A DNA stretch of 64,000 bases from contig CAMXCT020000398.1 of the NCBI GenBank assembly GCA_947184155.2, forward strand, positions 51,001 to 115,000, given 5' to 3'. The position numbers were made by a program, and so were the translations under genes. The notes below the pieces were generated by a model. It worked only from the letters and a program-made list of their open reading frames with translations. It was not told the DNA's origin and made no database searches. Of the stretch, positions 45,248 through 58,837 are shown one piece after another (positions within the stretch are counted from its first letter, which is position 1; each line of letters begins with the position of its first letter). The stretch is from Cladocopium goreaui (taxonomy: Eukaryota > Sar > Dinophyceae > Suessiales > Symbiodiniaceae).

Positions 45248-46672
45248 GATGTTATCTGATTTATTTTCTTCCTTGTTTCCTTGTGGAGCTCATTCTGCAC
45301 GCAATGGCCAAGGGCAAACCTCTGAGTTGCGAGTCCCAGGGTGTGCTGCGTGTAGCGGCATGTGAGCCTTCATTTATGGCTGTGCTTCGTGCACCTTCAG
45401 TCTCGGCCTGTGGCAGATGTTGGATGCTGATGGATGGTGTCTGATGATGGTGCTCTACATGGTGTTGTCTGATATTCTTGCTGAACGCCGTATGGCAAGG
45501 AGAACGCAAGTCCGCTGCAAAGGATGCTTTACTTTCACTGGGGCTTCTCTGGCTGACTCTGGCTTGCTCCAAGTTGGTTTGTTTCTGGGGTGGCTGTGCA
45601 TGTTATCTTTCCTTTCGTTTTGTATTTGGGAAAGAACGGGGAAACTCAAGCGAGAAGGTGGCGAAGGCGCGGAGAAAGACAGCATGCATACGAGCAGACA
45701 AAGGAAAAAAATGCCACAGAAGATGACAGCAACCTGCCACACACGCCCGCAAGCTAGCCTTCACAAGTACAAGGCAGCAGGCATCAATGAGCGACAGCAG
45801 GAACATACAGAACCAGGTGCAAAAATACTGATGAATATTGTAGCAAGAACCGCTGGATGGATATCGTCATTGAGCAACGGCGCTGGATGGATATCGTCAT
45901 TGAGCAATGGCGCTCACTGGAGGAAGCCAACAAAAAAGGCGAGGGCCGGGTGCAGAAACCTCTCTTCAACAACCACAGCATCGCAGCCAAAGAAAGCTGA
46001 CATTATCCAATGTGCTCTTTCAATTTTTGCTGGGGGTCCATCGGGGGCGCGTTGGCGAGGAGAATGCCTTATGAAATGCTTGTCCCAAGATGTAAAGGCA
46101 TCTTGCAGCGTGTGAACTGTCATTTTATAAGGGCGCTTTGCGCGCCGTCAGTCTCGCCCTGTGGCAGTTGTGGGATGGTGATGGATGGTCATGAGTCATG
46201 GTCATCTACATACTGTCATTTCCAAAGAATTTGTTGAAGGGCCTTTGCACGGAGCATGCTTATGAGTCACTCCGCCATGGGTCGCCACAAGCTGGTTTGT
46301 TTCTGCTTGCCTTGCGCGTTGTGCTTCCTTTCGTTGTGTACTTTAAAGAGCTAGGAAACTAAAGCAGCGCGTGAAGAAGGCGCTGAAACGCTGCATGCAC
46401 GGCAGCGCATGAGGAAACAAGCCCTCTGAGATGAAAGCAACCGCGCCTCAAATGTGCGCACCCTTGTCTTCATAAAAACAATGCAAGGAAAGCCTGAGCG
46501 ACAACAGAAAAATTCACACACAGGTCAAGAACTGACGGAAAATGTATGAAAATGAGCAGCCACTAACCGAAAAGCATTGAACAGCATCAAAAATGGAAAA
46601 GACATACAGGCCAAAATCAAGAAAATGACAAAACCTCTTGCGAACAAGCACAGCATTAAAAGTCAAAAGACA
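45248..46672 (+). repeat. Array unit 4
   Basis: 1425 bp. GGATGGATATCGTCATTGAG is doubled, as in units 5 and 6. Confidence 0.9.
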
Positions 46673-48090
46673 GATGTTATCTGATTTATTTTCTTCCTTG
46701 TTTCCTTGTGGAGCTCATTCTGCACGCATTGGCCAAGGGCAGACCTCTGAGTTGCGAGTCCCAGGGTGTGCTGCGTGTAGCGGCATGTGAGCCTTCATTT
46801 ATGGCTGTGCTTCTTGCACCTTCGGTCTCGGCCTGTGGCAGATGTTGGATGCTGATGGATGGTGTCTGATGATGGTGCTCTACATGGTGTTGTCTGATAT
46901 TCTTGCTGAACGGTGTATGGCAAGGAGAACGCAAGTCCGCTGAAAAGGATGCTTGGGGCTTCTCTGGCTGACTCTGGCTTGCTCCAAGTTGGTTTGTTTC
47001 TGGGGTGGCTGTGCATGTTATCTTTCCTTTCGTTTTGTATTTGGCAAAGAACGGGGAAACTCAAGCGAGAAGGTGGCGAAGGCGTGGAGAAAGACAGCAT
47101 GCATACGAGCAGACAAAGAAAAAAATGCCACAGAAGATGACAGCAACCTGCCACACACGCCCGCAAGCTAGCCTTCACAAGTACAAGGCAGCAGGCATCA
47201 ATGAGCGACAGCAGGAACATAAAGAACCAGGTGCAAAAAATACTGATGAATATTGTAGCAAGAACCGCTGGATGGATATCGTCATTGAGCAACGGCGCTG
47301 GATGGATATCGTCATTGAGCAATGGTGCTCATTGGAGGAAGCCAAACAAAAGAAGGCGAGGAAGGGTGCAGAAACCTCTCTTCAACAACCACAGCATCAC
47401 AGCCAAAGAAAGCTGACATTATCCAATGTGCTCTTTCAAATTTTTGCTGGGGGTGCGTCGGGGACGCGTTGGCGAGGAGAATGCCTTATGAAATGCTTGT
47501 CCCAAGATGTACAGGCATCTTGCAGCGTGTGAATTGTCATTTTATAAGGGCGCTTTGCGCGCCGTCAGTCTCGCCCTGTGGCAGTTGTGGGATGGTGATG
47601 GATGGTCATGAGTCATGGTCATCTACATACTGTCATTTCCAAAGAATTTTGTTGAAGGGCCTTTGCACGGAGCATGCTTATGAGTCACTCCGCCATGGGT
47701 CGCCACAAGCTGGTCTGTTTCTGTTTGCCTTACGCGTTGTGCTTCCTTTCGTTGGTACTTTAAAGAGCTAGGAAACTAAAGCAGAGGCGTGAAGAAGGCG
47801 CTGAAACGCTGCATGCATGGCAGCGCATGAGGAAACAAGCCCTCTGAGATGAAAGCAACCGCGCCTCAAATGTGCGCACTCTTGTCTACATGAAAACAGT
47901 GCAAGGAAAGCCTGAGCGACAACATAAAAGCTCTCACACAGGCCAAGAACTGACGGAAAATGTATGAAAATGAGCAGCCACTAGCAGAAAAGCATTGAAC
48001 AGCATCAAAAATGGAAAAGAAATACAAGCCAAAATCAAGAAAATGACAAAACCTCTTGCGAACAAGCACAGCATTAAAAGTCAAAAGACA
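46673..48090 (+). repeat. Array unit 5
   Basis: 1418 bp, carries the doubled GGATGGATATCGTC segment. Confidence 0.9.
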
Positions 48091-49506
48091 GATGTTATCT
48101 GATGTATGTTCTTCCTTGTTTCCTTGTGGAGCTCATTCTGCACGCAATGGCCAAGGGCAAACCTCTGAGTTGCGAGCCCCAGGGTGTGCTGCGTGTAGCG
48201 GCATGTGAGCCTTCATTTATGGCTGTGCTTCGTGCACCTTCGGTCTCGGCCTGTGGCAGATGTTGGATTCTGATGGATGGTGTCTGATGATGGTGCTCTA
48301 CATGGTGTTGTCTGATATTCTTGCTGAACGGCGTATGGCAAGGAGAACGCAAGTCCGCTGAAAAGGATGCTTGGGGCTTCTCTCGCTGACTCTGGCTTGC
48401 TCCAAGTTGGTTTGTTTCTGGGGTGGCTGTGCATGTTATCTTTCCTTTCGTTTTGTATTTGGGAAAGAACGGGGGAACTCAAGCGAGAAGGTGGCGAAGG
48501 CGCGGAGAAAGACAGCATGCATACGAGCAGACAAAGAAAAAAATGCCACAGAAGATGACAGCAACCTGCCACACACGCCCGCAAGCTAGCCTTCACAAGT
48601 ACAAGGCAGCAGGCATCAATGAGCGACAGCAGGAACATAAAGAACCAGGTGCAAAAATACTGATGAATATTGTAGCAAGAACCGCTGGATGGATATCGTC
48701 ATTGAGCAACGGCGCTGGATGGATATCGTCATTGAGCAATGGTGCTCATTGGAAGAAGCCAAACAAAAGAAGACGAGGGCCGGGTGCAGAAACCTCTCTT
48801 CAACAACCACAGCATCACAGCCGAAGAAAGCTGACATTATCCAATGTGCTCTTTCAATTTTTGCTGGGGGTGCGTCGGGGACACGTTGGCGAGGAGAATG
48901 CCTTATGAAATGCTTGTCCCAAGATGTAAAGGCATCTTGCAGCGTGTGAACTGTCATTTTATAAGGGCGTTTTGCGCGCCGTCAGTCTCGCCCTGTGGCA
49001 GTTGTGGGATGGTGATGGATGGTCATGAGTCATGGTCATCTACATACTGTCATTTCCAAAGAATTTTGTTGAAGGGCCTTTGCACGGAGCATGCTTATGA
49101 GTCACTCCGCCATGGGTCACCACAAGCTGGTCTGTTTCTGTTTGCCTTACGCGTTGTGCTTCCTTTCGTTGTGTACTTTAAAGAGCTAGGAAACTAAAGC
49201 AGAGGCGTGAAGAAGGCGCTGAAACGCTGCATGCATGGCAGCGCATGAGGAAACAAGCCCCCTGAGATGAAAGCAACCGCGCCTTAAATGTGTGCACTCT
49301 TGTCTTCATAAAAACAGTGCAAGGAAAGCCTGAGCGACAAAAGAAAAATTCACACACAGGTCAAGAACTGACAGAAAATGTATGAAAATGAGCAGCCACT
49401 AACCGAAAAGCATTGAACAGCATCAAAAATGGAAAAGAAATTCAGCCAAAATCAAGAAAATGACACAACCTCTTGCGACAAGCACAGCATTAAAAGTCAA
49501 AAGACA
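48091..49506 (+). repeat. Array unit 6
   Basis: 1416 bp, doubled segment present, very close to unit 5. Confidence 0.9.
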
Positions 49507-50934
49507 GATGTTATCTGATTTATTTTCTTCCTTGTTTCCTTGTGGAGCTCATTCTGCGCGCAATGGCCAAGGGCAGACCTCTGAGTTGCGAGTCCCAGGG
49601 TGTGCTGCGTGTAGCGGCATGTGAGCCTTCATTTATGGCTGTGCTTCGTGCACCTTCAGTCTCGGCCTGTGGCAGGTGTTGGATGCTGATGGATGCTGTC
49701 TGATGATGGTGCTCTACATGGTGTTGTCTGATATTCTTGCTGAACCGCGTATGGCAAGGAGAACGCAAGTCCGCTGAAAAGGATGCTTTACTTTCACTGG
49801 GGCTTCTCTCGCTGACTCTGGCTTGCTCCAAGTTGGTTTGTTTCTGTGGTGGCTGTGCATGTTATCTTTCCTTTCGTTTTGTATTTGGGAAAGAACGGGG
49901 GAACCCAAGCGAGAAGGTTGCGAAGGCGCGGAGAAAGACAGCATGCATACGAGCAGACAAAGAAAAAATGCCACAGAAGATGACAGCAACCTGCCACACA
50001 CGCCCGCAAGCTAGACTTCACAAGCACAAGACAGCAGGCATCAATGAGCGACAGCAGGAACATAAAGAACCAGGTGCAAAAATACTGATGAATATTGTAG
50101 CAAGAACCGCTGGATGGAGATCGTCTTTGAACAACGGCGCTGGATGGATATCGTCATTGAGCAATGGTGCTCATTGGAGGAAGCCAAACAAAAGAAGGCG
50201 AGGGCCGGGTGCAGAAACCTCTCTTCAACAACCGCAGCATCACCACCAAAGCAAGCTAACATTATCCAATATGCTCATGTTATTTTTTGCTCGGGGTCCG
50301 TCGGGGACACGTTGGCGAGGAGAATGCCTTATGAAATGCTTGTCCCAAGATGTACAGGCATCTTTCAGCGTGTGAATTGCCATTCTATAAGGGCGCTTTG
50401 TGCGCCTTCAGTCTTGCCCTGTGGCAGTTGTAGGATGGTGGTGGATGGTAGTCATCTCTCCCTCCATCTACATACTGTCATTTCCAAAGAATTTTGTTGA
50501 AGGGCCTTTGCACGGAGCATGCTTATGAGTCACTCCGCCATGGATGGCCACAAGCTGGTTTGTTTCTGCTTGCCTTGCGCGTTGTGCTTCCTTTCGTTGT
50601 GTACTTTAAAGAGCTAGGAAACTAAAGCAGAGGCGTGAAGAAGGCGCTGAAACGCTCCATGCATGGCAGCGCATGAGGAAACAAGCCCTCTGAGATGAAA
50701 GCAACCGCGCCTCAAATGTGTGCACTCTTGTCTTCATAAAAACAATGCAAGGAAACTCTGAGCGACAACAGAAAAGCTCACACACAGGTCAAGAACTGAC
50801 GGGAAATGTATGAAAATGAGCAGCCACTAACCGAAAAGCATTGAACAGCATCAAAAATGGAAAAGAAATTCAGCCAAAATCAAGAAAATGACACAACCTC
50901 TTGCGACAAGCACAGCATTAAAAGTCAAAAGACA
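49507..50934 (+). repeat. Array unit 7
   Basis: 1428 bp, more diverged B half (GGATGGTAGTCATCTCTCCC), intermediate between subtypes. Confidence 0.9.
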
Positions 50935-52514
50935 GATGTTATCTGATTTATTTTCTTCCTTGTTTCCTTGTGGAGCTCATTCTGCGCGCAATGGCCAAGG
51001 GCAGACCTCTGAGCTGCGAGTCCCAGGGTGTGCTGCGTGTAGCGGCATGTGAGCCTTCATTTATGGCTGTGCTTCGTGCACCTTCAGTCTCGGCCTGTGG
51101 CAGGTGTTGGATGCTGATGGATGCTGTCTGATGATGGTGCTCTACATGGTGTTGTCTGATATTCTTGCTGAACCGCGTATGGCAAGGAGAACGCAAGTCC
51201 GCTGAAAAGGATGCTTTACTTTCACTGGGGCTTCTCTGGCTGACTCTGGCTTGCTACTGTACAAGTTGGTTGTTTCTGGTGGCTGTGCATGCTACTGGCA
51301 AACATCGACCCAGCTCCCAAACTTGAACACACTAGCACCAAATGGCATGCACACGATGTTGGCACAAGATCTGTTGTGCTGCACAAAATCATTGAAGTAC
51401 CCAGTGCCACATTTTCTCTTTGACCGAGCATGCCACTGCGTTTGGATGTCACAAGTATCAAACCAAGTAATAAACAAACATGTTTTTGACAACCAGTGTA
51501 CCCCTGCGTTGTGTGCCCTGCAATGGACATGTTGGTGAAATTCAGCGTGCCTATGCGTTTTGTGGCCTTACAATAAGCAATGGTCCAATGGAATAAGAAT
51601 ATCATATATATATATCTTTTTTAATCTTTTTTACACACTTCCTCACGGCACACCGACCTGAGACAACTTCAGGGGAGACAAAACAAGAAACAACATCAAC
51701 CCAGTATGTGCATGTTATCTTCTTTCCTTTGGTTTTGTATTTGGGAAAGAGCGGCGGAAACTCAAGCGACAGGGTGACGAAGGCACGGAAAGACAGCAGA
51801 CATACGAGCAGACAAAGCAGACATGCCACAGAAGATGACAGCAACCTGCCACACACGCCCGCAAGCTAGCCTTCACAAGTGCAAGGCAGCAGGCATCAAT
51901 GAGGGACAACAGGAGCATAAAAACCAGGTCAAAAATACTGATGAATATTGTAGCAAGAACTGCTGGATGGAGATCGTCACTGATCAACGGCGCTCAGTAG
52001 AGGAAGCCAAACAAAAGAAGGCGAGGGCCGGGTGCAGAGACCTTTCTTCAACAACCACAGCATCAAAGCCAAAGCAAGCTGACATTGTCCAATGTGCTCT
52101 TTCAACTTCTGCTTGGGGGAGAACGCCTTATAAATTGCTCCTCCTCAGATGTGAAGTCATCTTGCAGCGTGTGAATTGCCATTTTATAAGGGCGCTTTGT
52201 GCGCCTTCAGTCTTGCCCTGTGGCAGCTGTAGAATGGTCATGGATGGTGGTCATCTACATACTTCCGTTTCCTCATTTCCAGAGATCTTTGTTGCAGGGC
52301 CTTTGGCACGGAGCATGCTTGTGAGTTACTCCGCCATGGGTTGCCGTGCACATTGTGCTTCCTTTCGTTGTGTGCTTTAAAGTGCTGGGAAACTAAAGCC
52401 AAGCAGAGTCGCGAAGAAGGCGCAGAAGCGCTGCATGCATGGCAGCGCATGAGGATAGAAGCCCTCCTGAGATAAAAACAAACGCGCCACAAATGTGCAC
52501 AATTTTTGTCTCCA
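50935..52514 (+). repeat. Array unit 8 (split by an insertion)
   Basis: Unit sequence interrupted by the 415-bp insertion at 51292-51706. The B half has a deletion around 52110-52130. Confidence 0.85.
51292..51706. mobile_element. 415-bp insertion in unit 8 with 8-bp target duplication
   Basis: TGTGCATG occurs at 51284-51291 and 51707-51714, while sister units have it once (GGCTGTGCATGTTATC). Ends CTACTGGCAAAC / CAACCCAGTA give a short TACTGG inverted end. An 8-bp duplication is typical of hAT-type elements. It carries a (TA)n tract near its right side and no recognised protein. Confidence 0.8.
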
Positions 52515-53953
52515 CAGTTATCTGATTTCTTTTCTTCCTTGTTTCCTTGTGGAGCTCATTCTGCATGCAATGTCCAAGGCAGCCCTCTGAGATGCGAGTC
52601 CCAGGGTGTGCTGCGTTTAGCGGCGTGCGGATCTTCATTTTATGGCAGTGTTCTGTGCGCCTTCAGTCTCGGCCTGTGGCAGATGTTGGATGCTGATGGA
52701 TGGTGTCTGTTGATGGTGCTCTACATGGTGTTGTCCGATACTCTTGCTGACAGGTCTATGGCACGGAGACAGCAAGTCCGCTGGAAAGGATGCTTTACTT
52801 TTACATACTTTTACTGGGACTTCTCTGGCTTGCTACAAGTTGGTTTGTTTCTGCTGGCTGTGCATGTTATCTTTCCTTTCGCTTTTTGTCTTGGGGAGGG
52901 AGGGGGAATCTCAAGCAAGAAGGTGCCGAAGGTGCGGAAAGACTTCATCCATACAGGCAGACAAACAAAGAAAGCCACTGAAGATGAAAGCAACCTGCAA
53001 ACACATGCTTGCAAGCAGATGAAAACAACCTGCCACACATGCTTGCAAGCTAGTCTTCACAAACACAAGACAGCAGGCAACAATGAGCGACAACAGGAAA
53101 ACGAAGACTCAGGTCAAAAATAGCCGATGAATATTGTAGCAAGAACCGCTGGATGGAGATCGACATTGAGCAACGGCACGCATCAGAGGAAGCCAACCAA
53201 AACAAACCAGATGCAGAGACCTTTCTTCAACAAACACAGCATCAAAGCCAAAAAAAAGCTGATATTATCCTATGTCTTCTTTCAAATTCTGCTGGGGCCC
53301 GTCGGGGACGCATTGGCCAGGGCAATGCCTTATGACATGCTTGTCCCAAGATGCGAAGGTATTTGCAGCGTGTGAATTGCCATTTTATAAGGGCGCTTTG
53401 TGCGCCTTCAGTCTTGTCCTGTGGCAGCTGCAGGATGGTGATGGATGGTGGTCATCTACATTCTGTCATTTCCTCATTTCCAGAGATCTTTGTTGAAGGG
53501 CCTTTGGCACGGACCATGCTTGTGAGTCACTCCGCCATGGGTCGCTACAAGCTGGTTTGGTTTTGTTTGCCGTGCACATTGTGCTTCCTTTCGTTGTGTA
53601 CTTGCAAAGAGGTAGGAGACTAAAAGCAGAGGCATGAAGAAGGCGCGGAAACGCTGCATGCATGGCAGCGCATGAGGAAGGAAGTCCTCCTGGGATGAAA
53701 GCAACCGCGCCACGAATGTGCGCAATCTTGTCGTTAAAGAAAAGAACGCAAGGAAAGGTTGGGCAACAACAGAAAAAATCACACATAGGTCAAGAACTGA
53801 CGGAAAATGAAAATGAGAAGCCACCAACAGAAATTGCATTGACAGCATCAGAAAGTGGAAAAACAAGCCAAAACATGCCAAAACCAACAGAATGCCAAAA
53901 ACTCCTGTGAAACAGCACAGCATGAACCGCACAGCATTACAAGTCAAAGGACA
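52515..53953 (+). repeat. Array unit 9 (older subtype)
   Basis: Old-subtype markers: TTTTACATACTTTTACTGGG, GAGATCGACATTGAGCAACG, GGGCCTTTGGCACGG. Confidence 0.88.
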
Positions 53954-55242
53954 GATGCTAGATTTATATATATATATATTTATATATATATACATATATA
54001 TATATAGATATAGCTATTCTTCCCTGTGACCTTGTGGAGCTCATTCAGCACGCAGTGGCCAAGGGCAGCCCTCTGAAATGCGAGTCCCAGGTGTGCTGCG
54101 CAGTAGCGGCGTGCGGATCTTCATTTTATGGCAGTGTTTTGCGCGCCTTCGGTCTCGGCATGATGCTGATGGATGGTTTTGAGTATGAGTATGGTGCTCT
54201 ACATGGTGTTGTCTGATACTCTTGCTGACAGGTGTATGGCACGGAGACAGCAAGTCCGCTGGAAAGGATGCTTTCCTTTTACATACTTTTACTGGGACTT
54301 CTCTGGCTTGCTACAAGTTGGCTTGTTTCTGGTGGCTGTGCATGTTATCTTTCCTTTCGTTTTTTGTCTTTGGGAGGGAGCGGGAATCTCAAGCAAGAAG
54401 GTGCCGAAGGTGCGGAAAGACTTCATCCATACAGGCAGACAAACAAAGAATGCCACTGAAGATGAAAGCAACCTGCAAACACATGCTTGCAAGCTAGTGA
54501 TCACAAACACAAAACAGCAGGCAACAATGAGCGACAACAGGAAAACGAAGAAGCAGGTCAAAAAATACCGACGAATATCGTAGCAAGAACCGGTGGATGG
54601 AGATCGACATTGAGCAACGGCGCGCATCAGAGGAAGCCAACCAAAACAAACCAGATGCAGAGACCTTTCTTCAACAAACACAGCATCAAAGCCAAAGAAA
54701 GCTGATATTATCCTATGTCTTCTTTCAAATTCTGCTGGGGCCCGTCGGGGACGCATTGGCCAGGGCAATGCCTTATGACATGCTTGTCCCAAGATGCGAA
54801 GGTATTTGCAGCGTGTGAATTGCCATTTTATAAGGGCGCTTTGTGCGCCTTCAGTCTTGTCCTGTGGCAGCTGCAGGATGGTGATGGATGGTGGTCATCT
54901 ACATACTGTCATTTCCTCATTTCCAGAGATCTTTGTTGAAGGGCCTTTGGCACGGACCATGCTTGTGAGTCACTCCGCCATGGGTCGCTACAAGCTGGTT
55001 TGTTTTTGTTTGCCGTGCACATTGTGCTTCCTTTCGTTGTGTACTTGCAAAGAGGTAGGAGACTAAAGGCAGAGGCATGAAGAAGGCGCGGAAACGCTGC
55101 ATGCATGTCAGCGCATGAGGAAAGAAGTCCTCCTGGGATGAAAGCAACCGCGCCACGAATGTGCGCAATCTTGTCGTTAAAAAAAGAACGCAAGGAAAGG
55201 TTGGGCAACAACAGAAAAAATCACACATAGGTCAAGAACTGA

Positions 55243-56425
55243 GAGACGTGATCCGGAGAGAGGTCTGCAGAGTTGGTTTCGACCAGCGAAACCCGAAACC
55301 CGAAACCGACTGTTAAAGTTCCCTGAGGATCCAATGTTGGGTCTATTTGCTGACATTTGCGGTAAACCTTGTTTTTTGACGTCCGTAGGCATTATTTGAC
55401 ATCCGTAGCCAAAATTTGGCAACATTTGCGGTAACCGTAATTTTACCGTAAAATGCTGTGAGCACAAGCGAAAAGTGGCAGCTACCCTTAGAAGATGAGC
55501 GGTCAATCCTGAACAGATCACGGTTTATCACGGTTTATCACGTTTTGTCACGGTGTTTCCGACAAATGTCATAATTTTAAGTGGCAAAAAAGATAATTCA
55601 TCACGATTTGTCACGATTTTGAACTGCATATGACCATGATCAACTCGCATGCGCATCTTACAAATAGAGGATGCCTGCGGTTTTTCTCGATTTCCGACAA
55701 AATCCGATGGATTTCCGACAGGTTCCGGCAAATGTAACCAAAATCAAGCGTTAACGGAGACGTAGCTGTATTTTGACTACATTTCTATTTTTGGTGTATT
55801 TAACGACATGGATCCACAGGGGTTGGTTTCGCACTGCGAAACCCGAAACCCGAAACCCGAAACCCGAAACCCGAAACCCGAAACCGACTCTGAAGACTTA
55901 ACTTCCCCAGGGCCGATCGAAACCCGAAACCCGAAACCCGAAACCGACTCTGAAGACTTAACTTCCCCAGGGCCGATCGAAACCCGAAGCCCGAAACCCG
56001 AAACCGACTCTGAAGACTTACCTTCCCCAGGACCGATCGAAACCCGAAACCCGAAACCCGAAACCCGAAACCGACTCTGAAGACTTACCTTCCCCAGGAC
56101 CGATCGAAACCCGAAACCCGAAACCCGAAACCCAGCCGACTCTGAAGACTTAACTTCCCCAGGGCCGATTGAAACCCGAAACCCGAAACCTGAAACCGAC
56201 AGCGAAAGTGGGTTTCAATCGACGAAACCCGAAACCCGAAACCCGAAACCCGAAACCGACAGCGAAAGTTGGTTTCAATCGACGAAACCCGAAACCCGAA
56301 ACCCGAAACCCGAAACCCGAAACCGACTCGAATCCGACTTTTGGGTGGCTCTCCGGATCGGAACTCAGAACTGACGGAAACCGACTCGAATCCGACTTTT
56401 GGGTGGCTCTCCGGATCGGAACTCG
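55243..56425. mobile_element. 1.18-kb insertion carrying GAAACCC heptamer arrays
   Basis: Interrupts GTCAAGAACTGA|CGGAAAATG of the unit; GAACTGA is duplicated at 55236-55242 and 56426-56432. Both ends contain GATCCGGAGAG in inverted orientation (55249..., 56411...). The interior holds CGAAACC/CCCGAAA heptamer runs alternating with a 32-bp spacer (GACTCTGAAGACTTAACTTC then CCCAGGGCCGAT) at roughly 60-bp period. Confidence 0.78.
55835..56340 (+). repeat. CCCGAAA heptamer runs with spacer repeat
   Basis: Clusters of 3-6 heptamers ACCCGAA separated by CCGACTCTGAAGACTTAMCT-type spacers, later by CCGACAGCGAAAGTTGGTTT spacers. Resembles a telomere heptamer with one base changed (CCCTAAA to CCCGAAA). 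Confidence 0.92.
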
Positions 56426-56574
56426 GAACTGACGGAAAATGAAAATGAGAAGCAACCAACAGAAATTGCATTGACAGCATCAGAAAGTTAAAGTGGAAAA
56501 ACAAGCCAAAACATGCCAAAACCAACAGAATGCCAGCACAGCATGAACCGCACAGCATTACAAGTCAAAGGAAA

Positions 56575-57732
56575 GATGTTATATATAGATATATACAGAT
56601 ATAGATATAGATATACGTATAGATATAGATATAGATGATTGTTTTCTTCCCTGTGACCTTGTGGAGCTCCTTCAGCACGCAGTGGCCAAGGGCAGCCCTC
56701 TGAAATACGTGTCCCAGGGTGTACTGCATGTAGCGGCGTGCGGATCTTCATTTTATGGTAGTGTTTTGTGCGCCTTCGGTCTCGGCATGCTGGATGCTGA
56801 TGGATGGTTTTGAGTATGGTGCTCTACATGGTGTTGTCCGATACTCTTGCTGACAGGTCTATGGCACGGAGACAGCAAGTCCGCTGGAAAGGATGCTTTA
56901 CTTTTACATACTTTTACTGGGACTTCTCTGGCTTGCTACAAGTTGGTTTGTTTCTGCTGGCTGTGCATGTTATCTTTCCTTTCGCTTTTTGTCTTGGGGA
57001 GGGAGCGGGAATCTCAAGCAAGAAGGTGCCGAAGGTGCGGAAAGACTTCATCCATACAGGCAGACAAACAAAGAATGCCACTGAAGATGAAAGCAACCTG
57101 CAAACACATGCTTGCAAGCTAGTATCCACAAACACAAAACAGCAGGCAACAATGAGCGACAACAGGAAAACGAAGAATCAGATCAAAAATTACCGACGAA
57201 TATCGTAGCAAGAACCGCTGGATGGAGATCGACATTGAGCAACGATGCTCATTAGAGGAAGCCAACCAAAACAAACCAGATGCAGAGACCCTTCTTCAAC
57301 AAACACAGCATCAAAGCCAAAGAAATCTGATATTATCCTATCTCTTCTTTCAAATTCTGCTGGGGGCCCGTCGGGGACGCATTGGCCAGGGCAATGCCTT
57401 ATGAAATGCTCGTCCCAAGATGCGAGGGTATTTGCAGCGCGTGAATTGCCATTTTATAAGGGCGCTTTGTGCGCCTTCAGTCTTGTCCTGTGGCAGCTGC
57501 AGGATGGTGATGGATGGTCATCTACATACTGTCATTTCCTCATTTCCAGAGATCTTTGTTGAAGGGCCTTTGGCACAGAGCATGCTTGTGAGTCACTCCG
57601 CCATGGGTCGCTACAAGCTGGTTTGTTTTTGCTTGCCGTGCACATTGTGCTTCCTTTCCTTGTGTACTTGCAAAGAGGTAGGAGACTAAAAGCAGAGGCA
57701 TGAAGAAGGCGCGGAAACGCTGCATTCATGAT
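56575..57732 (+). repeat. Array unit 11 (3' part missing)
   Basis: Begins with a GATATAGATATAG microsatellite at 56577-56635, then unit sequence up to GCTGCATTCATGATGTTTTC, where it jumps to the middle of the next A half. About 1 kb was lost across the 11/12 boundary. Confidence 0.85.
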
Positions 57733-58837
57733 GTTTTCCTCTTACATACTTTTACTGGGACTTCTCTGGCTTGCTACAAGTTGGTTTGTTTCTGGTGGCT
57801 GTGCATGTTATCTTTCCTTTCGTTTTTTGTCTTGGGGAGGGAGCGGGAATCTCAAGCAAGAAGGTGCCGAAGGTGCGGAAAGACTTCATCCATACAGGCA
57901 GACAAACAAAGAATGCCACTGAAGATGAAAGCAACCTGCAAACACATGCTTGCAACCTAGTATTCACAAACACAAGACAGCAGGCAACAATGAGCGACAA
58001 CAGGAAAACGAAGAAGCAGGTCAAAACATAACCGATGAATATTGTAACAAGAACCGCTGGATGGAGATCGACATTGTGCGCGCATTAGAGGAAGCCAACC
58101 AAAACAAACCAGATGCAGATACCTTTCTTCAACAAACACAGCATCAAAGCCAAAGAAATCTGATATTATCCTATCTCTTCTTTCAAATTCTGCTGGGGGC
58201 CCGTCGGGGACGCATTGGCCAGGGCAATGCCTTATGAAATGCTCGTCCCAAGATGCGAGGGTATTTGCAGCGCGTGAATTGCCATTTTATAAGGGCGCTT
58301 TGTGCGCCTTCAGTCTTTTCCTGTGGCAGCTGTAGGATGGTGATGGATAGTGGTCATTTACATACTGTCATTTCCTCATTTCCAGAGATCTTTGTTGTTG
58401 AAGGGCCTTTGGCACGGAGCATGCTTGTGAGTCACCCCGCCATGGGTCGCAACAAGCCTGTTTGCCTTGCACGTTGTGCTTCCTTTCGTTGTGTACTTTA
58501 AAGAGCTAGGAAACTAAAGCAGAGGGGTGAAGAAGGCTCTGAAACGCTGCATGCATGGCAGCGCATGAGGAAACAAGCCCTCCTGGGATGGAAGCAACCG
58601 CGCCACAAATGTGCGCAATCTTATCATCACAAAAAAGAACGCAAGGAAAGGCTGGGCAACAACAGAAAAATCACACACGCAGGTCAAGAACTAAGGGAAC
58701 ATGAAAATGAGAAGCAACTAACAGAAATTGCATTGACAGCATTAAAAAATGGAAAAACAAGCCAAAATCAACAGAATGCCAACACCTCTTGTGAACCAGC
58801 ACAGCATTACCAGCACAGCGTTAAAAGTCGAAAGACC
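57733..58837 (+). repeat. Array unit 12 (5' part missing)
   Basis: Picks up at TCTTACATACTTTTACTGGG and is complete from there on. Also lacks the AGCAACGG part of the GACATTGAGC segment. Confidence 0.85.

Larger units (their letters stand above)
53954..56574 (+). repeat. Array unit 10 (split by an insertion)
   Basis: Old subtype. An AT microsatellite (about 53961-54012) replaces the usual TTATTTTCTTCC region, and 55243-56425 is an insertion. Confidence 0.85.

Noticed and set aside
51222-51605. 127-codon minus frame over the insertion in unit 8
   Set aside because: Spans the boundary between the insertion and the unit, so it postdates the insertion. No recognisable domain.
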